Assembly: GCA_963778165.1 (NCBI GenBank)
Contig: CAVZTE010000002.1
Span: 372,001-436,000 of the forward strand
DNA from: Bog-756 sp963778165
GTDB lineage: Bacteria > Actinomycetota > Acidimicrobiia > Acidimicrobiales > RAAP-2
Length of the DNA stretch: 64,000 bases
Reading direction: 5' to 3'
Below, in pieces: positions 57,404-64,000 of this stretch. Below the pieces are notes generated by a model. The model did no database searches. It worked only from the letters and a program-made list of their open reading frames with translations, and was not told the origin of the DNA. Each line of letters begins with the position of its first letter. The first letter of the stretch is position 1. The position numbers and the translations under genes are program-made.

Positions 57404-57452
57404 GACCGTACGGTAGGACGTGCGGTAGGACGTACGGTGGGTCGTGCGGTAG
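57404..57452. repeat. Four 12-bp direct repeats in a divergent promoter region
   Basis: GACCGTACGGTAG, GACGTGCGGTAG, GACGTACGGTGG and GTCGTGCGGTAG follow each other with 12-bp period, one helical turn apart. The CGTACG core is itself palindromic. They lie 46-94 nt before plsC and 32-80 nt before the -10 of the opposite gene, a good place for a regulator array. Confidence 0.75.
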
Positions 57453-57483
57453 GTAATGAATGCCTGGGGTCGGTCGGAGGGCC

Positions 57484-57489
57484 TAAGTT
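57484..57489 (+). promoter_or_regulatory. Leaderless-type -10 (TAAGTT) for the membrane glycosyltransferase-like gene
   Basis: TAAGTT, seven nt, GTG start at 57497; same geometry as prs and the PpiC-type gene. Confidence 0.5.
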
Positions 57490-57496
57490 CCGCAGG

Positions 57497-59656
57497 GTGG
57501 AGAGGGTGGATATCCAGACCTTGGGGTCGGACCAGGGCCAGACCGGAGGGTTCGACCAGGGCGAGACGTCAGGGCCCGACCAGAACAAGAGGTCTGGGCC
57601 CGACCAGAGCCGGACCATCGATTCGGACCCGGACCGGACCGTCGGGGCGGACCCCGACCAGACGGTGTGGTCTGATCGGTTGACGGCCACGGCCCTGTTC
57701 GTCGGGGTGCTCTGCGTCTACATCGCCGTGTTCCACGGCCGCATCGAGGTCTACGACACCCAATCGATGATGGGGGTCACCGAGCACCTGGTCAACCACG
57801 GTTCGCTGGTGTCGATCGGCGGTACCTGGCACGTCGACACCAAGTACGCCCCCTACGGGATCGCCGACAGCCTCCTGGCCGTGCCGGCGTATGCCCTCTC
57901 CAAAGTCACCGGTGGGTTCACCATCGCGGCCAACGTGATCGACCCCATCCTCACCGCCTTCTGCGTGATCCTGGTCTTCCGGATCGCCCGGGCCCTCGGT
58001 TGGCGGGCCTTCCACGGGTTCATCGCCGCCGTGGGCTTCGGCCTGGCTTCCATGGCCCTGTGGTACTCGACGGAGTTGTTGAGCGAGCCGGGCGTGACCC
58101 TGTGCGTTCTGGCCATCATGCTCGGCATCATCCGATGGGGTCAGGGCAGGGCGTGGGCCCCGTTGTGGATCGGGCTCGCCGCCGCCTCGGCCATCCAGTT
58201 CCGTAGCGACTCGATCTTCACGGTGTGGGTGGCCTTTCTCGCCATCCCGTTGTTCGTGCCGTGGGCGGCCATCTGGTCGCGGCGCTCGCTGCTACTGGTT
58301 CTGGTCCCGATGGTGGTGAGCCTGGGTCTGCTCGGTTGGTACAACGAGTTGCGGTTCCACAAGATCCTGGTCGGAACGTACGGGCCGAACGGGGGCTTCG
58401 TCACCCCGTTGTGGCACGGCTTGGACGGGCTCCTGTTGAGTCCGGGCAAGAGCCTGTTCGTGTTCGACCCGTTGACGGCGATGGGGGTGATCGGGCTGGT
58501 GGTGCTGTTCGTCGGTCGCGCCGGAGTGCGCAACCGACCCTTCGGGGTGCTGTGCCTTCTCCTGGTGGTGCCCCGGACCCTGTTCTTCGCCAAGTGGGGC
58601 ATCTGGGACGCCGGGGTGTCGTGGGGTCCCCGATTCCTGCTTCCGGTGGTGCCGGTGCTGACCCTGGCGGTCATCCCGGTCCTGCAGGCCACCAATCCCC
58701 GGAGGATCATCGGGGTGGTGGTGCGGGTGGTGACTGCGCTGTTGTTCCTGGCCGGTGTGCTGGTCAACGCCCTCTCGGTCCGGGTTCCCTACGGCGAATG
58801 GTGGGGAGCGGTAGCCAATCCCTACTGGCGTCGCATCTTCCACATCCACGGAGGGATGACCCCCGCCGAGCGGTCGGCGCAGATCGACTTCCACCTGGTG
58901 TGGTCGCCCATCTGGGGGGAGATCCTCCTCCTGCGGCGGCACATGGCCCTGGTGAACGGGGAGTGGTGGAAGACCGGGCACGGCGCCGTCGGGGTGGTGC
59001 TCTTGGTCGCCGGCGCCGTGTACCTGGTGGCCGCGGCCATCGGCTCGAGCCGGCGTCCCCGTCGTCGGGCCCGTCGCCACCGAGGCGTCGAGGCGGCGAC
59101 GGATGAGGCGGGTCCCGTAGCGGGGCCGGCGGTCCCGGCCAGCGCTCCGGCGTCGGTCGCTCCGGCGTCGGTCACTCCGGCGTCGGTCACTCCGGCGGCC
59201 TCAGCCCTCCCCCCGTCTGACGGTCCCCGGCGGCGCCAGCGCCGGCGCCGGCCGCCAACGCCAAGGGTCAACCGCCAACCGCCAACCGCCGAGCCGGGAG
59301 CAAGCGAGGGCGGGCGACCTCAGATCGAGAAGTGGTGTGCGCCGAGCCGACCCGACAGCGGGCCCAGACGACCGAGAGCGGCCGCGGTCATGGCCGTACG
59401 GGTGACACGGGTGGCACCGAACTCGGCGCGGAGGGCGGAGACGATGACGGCGGCGTCGGCCGGCTCGACCAGCGGGAGCAGGGTGATGACCGAGGGGCCG
59501 TCGACCGTCACCGGCAGCGGGATGCCCTCGGTGGAGTCGGTCACCACCGAGCTCACCTGCTCGACCAGGGTCGTGAGGCCGTGGGCTCCCGAAGGGTTGA
59601 GCACCGTCACCGTGGGCACCGCCGGTACCGGCAGGAGCCCGAGCCTCGAGGAGTAG
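57497..59656 (+). CDS. Polytopic membrane protein, GT-C-like
   Basis: Starts GTG 57497 (VERVDIQTLGSDQG); about 60 Asp/Gln/Gly-rich residues lead into roughly ten membrane helices (LTATALFVGVLCVYIAVFHG, AANVIDPILTAFCVILVFRI, WAAIWSRRSLLLVLVPMVVS and others). Between helices are HVDTKYAPYGIADSLLAVPA and FFAKWGIWDAGVSWGPRFLL; the GVSWGPRFLLP segment recurs in bacterial mannosyl/arabinosyl-type GT-C proteins. I would expect a polyprenyl-phosphate sugar donor, inferred. The soluble tail has Ala/Pro/Val/Thr repeats. The frame remains open 337 nt into the convergent GT2 gene, so the true end is probably near 59.3 kb and obscured by an indel in nearby 7-bp repeats. Confidence 0.75.
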   Translation: MERVDIQTLGSDQGQTGGFDQGETSGPDQNKRSGPDQSRTIDSDPDRTVGADPDQTVWSDRLTATALFVGVLCVYIAVFHGRIEVYDTQSMMGVTEHLVNHGSLVSIGGTWHVDTKYAPYGIADSLLAVPAYALSKVTGGFTIAANVIDPILTAFCVILVFRIARALGWRAFHGFIAAVGFGLASMALWYSTELLSEPGVTLCVLAIMLGIIRWGQGRAWAPLWIGLAAASAIQFRSDSIFTVWVAFLAIPLFVPWAAIWSRRSLLLVLVPMVVSLGLLGWYNELRFHKILVGTYGPNGGFVTPLWHGLDGLLLSPGKSLFVFDPLTAMGVIGLVVLFVGRAGVRNRPFGVLCLLLVVPRTLFFAKWGIWDAGVSWGPRFLLPVVPVLTLAVIPVLQATNPRRIIGVVVRVVTALLFLAGVLVNALSVRVPYGEWWGAVANPYWRRIFHIHGGMTPAERSAQIDFHLVWSPIWGEILLLRRHMALVNGEWWKTGHGAVGVVLLVAGAVYLVAAAIGSSRRPRRRARRHRGVEAATDEAGPVAGPAVPASAPASVAPASVTPASVTPAASALPPSDGPRRRQRRRRPPTPRVNRQPPTAEPGASEGGRPQIEKWCAPSRPDSGPRRPRAAAVMAVRVTRVAPNSARRAETMTAASAGSTSGSRVMTEGPSTVTGSGMPSVESVTTELTCSTRVVRPWAPEGLSTVTVGTAGTGRSPSLEE

Positions 59657-60348
59657 ACGTCGGCCAGCATGGCGATCGAGTCGTGGAGGGGGTGGACGGT
59701 GCTCCCGGGAACGTGGGTCCACTGCACGGGTACCTCGGTGATCCGGAGGCCGAGGCGCTGGGCCTGGACCAGTACCTCGACATCGAAGGCGAACCGATCG
59801 ATCCGGACCAGGTGGAACAGGAGCCGGGCCACCGAGGTGTGGAACGCCTTGAAGCCGCACTGGGTGTCGTGCAGCTCGAGGCCGGTGCCGGTGGTGACCA
59901 GCCGGTTGAAGAGCCGGCCCATGACCGAGCGCATGGCGTAGGAGCTCGTCGACCATGGAGTCGGCCAGGGGCGTCGATCCGATGGCCAGGTCGTTGGCGT
60001 CCGAGGCCCGTCGAGCAGCAGCGGGATGGCCCGGGGGTCGATGGCCATGTCGGCGTCCATGTAGGCGGTGTAGGTGCCCCGGGCCAGGGAGACCCCGGTG
60101 CGCACTGCGTGCGCCCTTGCCCCGGTTGACCGGCGATGGCTGACGACCCGGTGGTGGGGGAGGTGGGTGAGCAGGGTGCGGGCGGTCTGCGCCGTCCCGT
60201 CGGTGCTGCCGTCGTCGACGACCAGGACCTCGGTCCGCCGGATGTCCACGGCTCCGGCGTCAGCGGCGGCGTCGAAGCGCTTGATGCCGTCGGCCAGCCG
60301 GTGGGCCTCGTTGAAAGCGGGGACGACGATGGTGAGCTCGGGAGTCAT
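59320..60348 (-). CDS. GT2 glycosyltransferase, dolichyl-phosphate glucosyl/mannosyl-transferase type
   Basis: 342 residues: LTIVVPAFNEAHRLADGIKR, EVLVVDDGSTDGTAQTARTL, GTYTAYMDADMAIDPRAIPL (metal-binding DAD), LELHDTQCGFKAFHTSVARL and FAFDVEVLVQAQRLGLRITE. These mark DPM1/Alg5-like transferases that put a sugar on polyprenyl phosphate, the donor expected for the two GT-C-like membrane proteins nearby. Two local stretches are out of register though the ORF stays open: HRRSTGARAHAVRTG, where NRGKGAAVRTG is expected, and GPRTPTTWPSDRRPWPTPWS, where the family reads like GLDANDLAIGSTPLADS. Each looks like a pair of compensating indels. The last 100 residues are a divergent beta/alpha tail. Confidence 0.85.
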   Translation of the reverse strand: MTPELTIVVPAFNEAHRLADGIKRFDAAADAGAVDIRRTEVLVVDDGSTDGTAQTARTLLTHLPHHRVVSHRRSTGARAHAVRTGVSLARGTYTAYMDADMAIDPRAIPLLLDGPRTPTTWPSDRRPWPTPWSTSSYAMRSVMGRLFNRLVTTGTGLELHDTQCGFKAFHTSVARLLFHLVRIDRFAFDVEVLVQAQRLGLRITEVPVQWTHVPGSTVHPLHDSIAMLADVYSSRLGLLPVPAVPTVTVLNPSGAHGLTTLVEQVSSVVTDSTEGIPLPVTVDGPSVITLLPLVEPADAAVIVSALRAEFGATRVTRTAMTAAALGRLGPLSGRLGAHHFSI

Positions 60349-60454
60349 GGTTCTGGGGCACCGACCCTAGGGCGCAGAGCCGTCGATGGGGTGTCGCCTC
60401 CGCCGGGCCTTGACGCCGGCCCCGGCCCCGACGGACAGCCCCGACGGACAGCCC

Positions 60455-61904
60455 CTACGGCTGCGCGGCTCCGACGAATCCCTCGGACCAGACCGGGTCG
60501 AAGGTGACCACGGTGCCGGTGTGGGCCGCCTGGATGATGGTGCTGCTCCCGAACGGCCGTGGGCTGCCCGTCCAGCGCCGGGCCCGACGTACATGATCAC
60601 GTGGTCGATGCCGGTCCCGCCGAAGTCGTAGAAGAGGAGGTCGCCGGGCTCGAGCGGCGTCTCGGGCTCACATGGGGGAACATCGGCGTACTGGTCGGCG
60701 GCCGAGTGGTCCATGGACACGCCGGCGTTGGCCCACGCCAGCATGGTGAGGCCGGAGCAGTCCACGCCGGCGGAGCTGGGCCGCCCCACACGTAGGGGAC
60801 GCCCAGGTACTGCATGGCGGCGTGCACGGCGGCCAGGCCGGCGGCCGTGGGGCTTCCGCCGTAGGCGAAGGCGGCGCCCCGGCGCTAGGGCCGCCTGGTT
60901 GGCCGCCGAGGTGGTGGCCGAGGTCGGCGGCCTGGCTGCCCCCGCTCACCGTGGTGGCCACCTGGGCGCGCCTGGAGGCCGGAGTCGGCCGCAGCCTGGG
61001 CCGCGGCCCGGGAGGAGGCTCGGCTGCGGCTTTGGCCGCCGCCGCGGCCTGGGTGGCGGCCTGCTCGGGCGATCTCCTGGGCCAGGGATCCCTTGACCTG
61101 GGCCAGTGTGGCCTCGGAGAGGGCGTTGGCGGCGCTGGGCCCGCTGGCGGGTCTGGTTCTCCTGGCCCCGAGCTGGTTGGTCTCGTCCTGCTGCTCGGAG
61201 AGGAGCTTGGTGCGGGTGACGGACAGCTTCTCTGGCCGGCCTGGATCTTGGCTCACATCGGGGCGCACGTCCCGGCGCCCAGCTTCTGGTACAGGTCGCG
61301 GATCTGGGTCCCGTTGGTGGGAGCCGAGAAGAGCTGGGCCAGGCCGAGCCGAGGAGGAGTCGTTGATGTAGGCCTGGACGGCGTCGTGGCGGAGGTGGGC
61401 GCGCTCGGTGACCAGCTGTCCTTGAGGGCGGTCGAGGGAGGACTGGGTGGCCTGCAGGCCGGACGGGTGCTGTCAGGTTGACCACCGACTGGTTGTACTG
61501 CTCGTCGGCCCGGTCGAGGGTGTTCTGCTCCTGTGGAGATCTGGGCCTCGAGCTTGGCCACCTGGGCCTCGGCCGCATTGATCTGTGACTGGGCGGTTGA
61601 AGTCGGTCGTCGTGGTCGCCTTCGGGCTCGCCGATCCCGACCCGGCAGCACCGGCCACTCCCGGACCCAGCGGCCCGAGGGTCAGCCCCATGCCGGTGAG
61701 GGAGCACACCACACTGACGGCGGCACACACGCCCACCCCGGCTCGGACCCGGGGACCGCCCCCGTGGCTCCGCCGACTGCGTACGCCACGCCAGCCCGGA
61801 CGAGCGGCCGCGGCCCCTCGTTCGGAGTTCACCTGGTTGATGCTCTGGCCGGACCTTTGACGACCTGTGGATCGCCGGGCCCCGACAGAAGCCACTTTTG
61901 ACAC
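60455..61904 (-). CDS. NlpC/P60 peptidoglycan endopeptidase with N-terminal coiled coil, RipA-like (frameshifted)
   Basis: Start GTG 61904 (VSKVASVGARRSTGR) is preceded by GGGAGAG. A long basic leader and a signal/membrane segment (VGVCAAVSVVCSLTGMGLTL) are followed by coiled-coil pieces in different frames (AQSQINAAEAQVAKLEAQIS, LGLAQLFSAPTNGTQIRDLY, ALSEATLAQVKGSLAQEIA). The catalytic domain is clear: AAMQYLGVPYVWGG, VDCSGLTMLAWANAGVSMDH (nucleophile Cys), LEPGDLLFYDFGGTGIDHVI (catalytic His), and the end AAHTGTVVTFDPVWSEGFVG. It cleaves stem-peptide bonds during wall remodelling and daughter-cell separation. At least six frame breaks, mainly in the Ala-rich coiled coil. About 480 residues when repaired. 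Confidence 0.82.
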
Positions 61905-62131
61905 GTTTTTACTCTCCCTGCCCAGAGGTCGAAACGGGTGAATAGTGCTGCTCACCCCGGTTGTTGCAGCCACGTAGTGCACGGACCATGGCCTGGGCCT
62001 AGGTTCCCGGTAGGGCTGGGTGGGAACGGGGCCAACGCATGCCGGACGTCTGACTCGCTAAGTTGCCACTGAGTCATCGGCACTCGGGCCGGCTAACTGA
62101 AGCTGGACGGCGTACGACGGGAGGGCAAGCG

Positions 62132-63876
62132 ATGGACGGGGTGGTCGAGGTCCGGGGCGGCCGGATCCGGGGTGTCCAGCGGCAGGGGTACTGGTCCTTC
62201 TCCGGCGTTCCGTATGCCGGCTCTCCCGGCGGGGTGGGGGCCGCTGGCGGCCGCCCGGCCCGGCCGACGGCGTGGACGGGCGTCCGGGAGTGCGACCGGT
62301 TCGGACCCATCGCCCCCCAGATCGCCGGGCTGATCGAGCTCTCGCTCGGCGGCGAGCCCGACGAGCACGCCGGAGGACTGCCTGACCCTCAACGTCTGGA
62401 CGCCGGCGCCCGACGGGAGCCGGCGGCCGGTGATGGTCTGGGTCCATGGCGGCTCGTTCGTCTCGGGCTCCGGGGCCGGGCAGCCTCTACCGAGGTGGCA
62501 TGTTGTCACGCCAGGGCGACGTCGTGGTAGTCACCCTCAACTACCGGCTGGGCATCCTCGGGTTCCTGGCCCACCCGGCGCTCGGGGAGCCGGGACAGAC
62601 CTGGTTGGACGGTCAGGAGTGGTCCGGATTCGGGAACTGGGGCCTGGCCGACCAGGTGGCGGCGCTGCACTGGGTGCGGGACCACATCGCCGAATTCGGC
62701 GGGGACCCCGGCAACGTCACCCTCTTCGGCGAGTCGGCCGGCGGGATGAGCGTCTCGGCGCTGTTGGGAGTGCCGGCCGCCCGGGGCCTCTTCCACCGGG
62801 CCATCGTGGAGAGCGGCCCGCCCTACACCTACACCGCCGACCGGGGCGCGGCCCGGGCCGAGCAGGTGGCCGCCCACCTCGGCGTCCCGATGAGCGAGGG
62901 AGGCACTGGAGCAGGTGCCCGCCGGCGACTCTGGTGTTGGGGCCGCCGCGGAGATCGGGATGGATGTGGCGGCCAAGGACGACCCGGCGTTGCTGATGAT
63001 GCCGGTGATCGACGGCGGCCTGCTCCCGTCTGCCCCGGAGGCGGCGGTGGCCGGCGGGTCGGCGGCCGACGTGCCGCTGCTGATCGGGACCACCCGGGAC
63101 GAGTCGGCTTTCTTCACCGTCGGGAATACGGCACTGAGCGCGCTGGACGATGAGGGGTTGCGGAGGTGGGTCGGGCGGCTGGTGCCCGAGGGGTTGTCGG
63201 ATGGGTCCAACTCCAGTGGGTCGGCTGCCTCGAGTGGGTCTTCTGCCTCCAGTGGGTCGGCTGCCTCCAACGGGTCGGCCGTCTCCAACGGGTCCTCTGC
63301 CTCCAACGGGTTCGGCGGCAGGCTGGTGGGCGCCCCGGGCGGGCCGGCCGACAAACTGGGCGACGAGTTGATCGCCTCGGTGCAGGAGGCGCGGGCCACG
63401 CGGGGCGAGTCGGTCGAGCCCCGTGACCTGTGGGTGGCCATCGCCACCGAGTACGTGTTCCGATTGCCGAGCGATCCGCCTGGCCGACGCCCACGCCGCG
63501 GCGGCGGGGCCGGGCGTTGGGACCTACAACTACCTGTTCACCTGGGAGTCGCCGGCCTTCGGCGGGGTCCTCGGGTCGTGCCACGCCCTGGAGATCCCGT
63601 TCGTCTTCGGGACCGTCCACAACCCGGCGGTGCAGACCTTCTCCGGCGGGGGAGAGGACGCCCTGGCTTTGTCGTCGCTCATGCGCCGGTGCCTGGACCG
63701 AGTTCGCCCGAACCGGGTCGCCCGGGGCGTGGCCCGGGTGGGACCGATCGACCGTCCCACCAAGGTGCTCGGGCCGTGGCCCGGGAGCGGGGGACTCGAG
63801 CATCTCGTCGGATCGGCCGAGGGACGAGGAGCTCGAAGCCATGGCGGCCCTGGTCGCCGCCCGGGTGGCTCTCTGA
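62132..63876 (+). CDS. Type-B carboxylesterase / para-nitrobenzyl esterase family (frameshifted)
   Basis: Start ATG 62132 after GGGAGGG. Alpha/beta hydrolase in order: VVEVRGGRIRGVQRQGYWSF, SGVPYAG, oxyanion HGG region (broken by shifts at 62350-62470), DVVVVTLNYRLGILGFLAHP, NVTLFGESAGGMSVSALLGV (nucleophile Ser), LLIGTTRDESAFF (acidic residue region), and, after another shift near 63480, YNYLFTWESPAFGGVLGSCH followed by ALEIPFVFG with the catalytic His. Ends at 63876 with EAMAALVAARVAL. About 580 residues. An in-frame Ser/Ala/Gly repeat insert lies near the middle of the C-terminal half. No signal peptide; cytoplasmic. Substrate unknown. Probably sequencing indels rather than decay because all catalytic blocks survive. 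Confidence 0.82.
63212..63313 (+). repeat. 18-bp tandem repeats (TCCAACGGGTCGGCC type) inside the esterase
   Basis: Five full 18-bp units and a partial sixth run from 63212. They encode SSGSAA/SNGSAV-type hexapeptides, an in-frame flexible loop absent from the family. Confidence 0.85.
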
Positions 63877-63956
63877 GCCCTTGGTCCTGAACCTTTCGTC
63901 CTGAACCCTGCGTCGGCTGACCTGCGTCGGCCGGCCTGATCCTTTCGACCGGCAGC

Positions 63957-64000
63957 ATGAAGCGTGCCGTTCCGGTCGATTCGATCCTCGACGACCGTCG
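63957..64000 (+). CDS. Start of an unidentified gene running off the window
   Basis: ATG 63957 opens MKRAVPVDSILDDRR and reaches the window edge. It is 80 nt after the esterase stop, same strand. Only 14 codons are visible, too few to identify it; the spacer has no clear ribosome site. Confidence 0.35.
   Translation, partial: MKRAVPVDSILDDR

Noticed and set aside
61905..62060. Possible c-di-AMP (ydaO-type) riboswitch before the NlpC/P60 gene, suggested by ACCGGGGTGAGC and CCGGGAACC on the minus strand
   Set aside because: Actinobacterial NlpC genes often carry this riboswitch, but the conserved AACCCG/CAGCTxACC closing core could not be found and the matched strings are short.

Overview
This is a GC-rich chromosomal window from an actinobacterium, most likely class Acidimicrobiia. 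The evidence is the tiny basic ribosomal protein bS22 at the left edge, the housekeeping order mfd / PpiC-type foldase / MazG / eno / DivIC-FtsB / DUF501 / Ppx-GppA, strong codon bias to G/C, and many starts preceded 6-7 nt upstream by TAnnnT, as in leaderless actinobacterial transcripts. The class assignment is inference. No phage, IS element, CRISPR array or rRNA was seen. One tRNA (Gln, TTG) is present.

Layout. 0-2.2 kb: bS22 fragment and an MprAB-like two-component pair (minus). 2.4-6.1 kb: tRNA-Gln, a strong hairpin terminator, a secreted protein of unknown function with a long, possibly structured leader, and typA (minus). 6.2-21.1 kb: three consecutive minus-strand genes with type IV prepilin-like N-termini in the order PilV-, PilW-, PilX-like. 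The PilX-like gene is about 11 kb and ends in about 31 fibronectin type III repeats; this is the most unusual locus here. 21.4-28.3 kb: a four-gene catabolic operon of carboxyltransferase, biotin carboxylase/BCCP, AtuA-family protein and acyl-CoA dehydrogenase, resembling acyclic terpene or branched-acyl degradation. 28.5-45 kb (plus): a GlmU-like nucleotidyltransferase reading in frame into Prs, then bL25, Pth, a deleted ABC transporter, Mfd, PpiC-type lipoprotein, MazG, enolase, DivIC, DUF501 and Ppx/GppA. 45-62 kb: an envelope-glycan block with methyltransferases, a triple-domain glycosyltransferase, two polytopic membrane proteins, a GT2-methyltransferase fusion, an epimerase/PlsC pair, a dolichol-phosphate-type GT2 and an NlpC/P60 hydrolase. 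62-64 kb: a type-B carboxylesterase and the start of one more gene.

Reading frames are broken by many single-base shifts, including in essential genes (typA, mfd, eno). Frame resumes immediately with conserved sequence on the other side, so most shifts look like assembly or sequencing indels rather than gene decay. They cluster in the Fn3 array and the glycan block. Where a gene is broken I give the span of the inferred intact gene.

A second theme is short GC-rich tandem repeats (9, 12, 15 and 18 bp) at gene junctions, N-terminal extensions and one divergent promoter; most of the coding ones keep frame.
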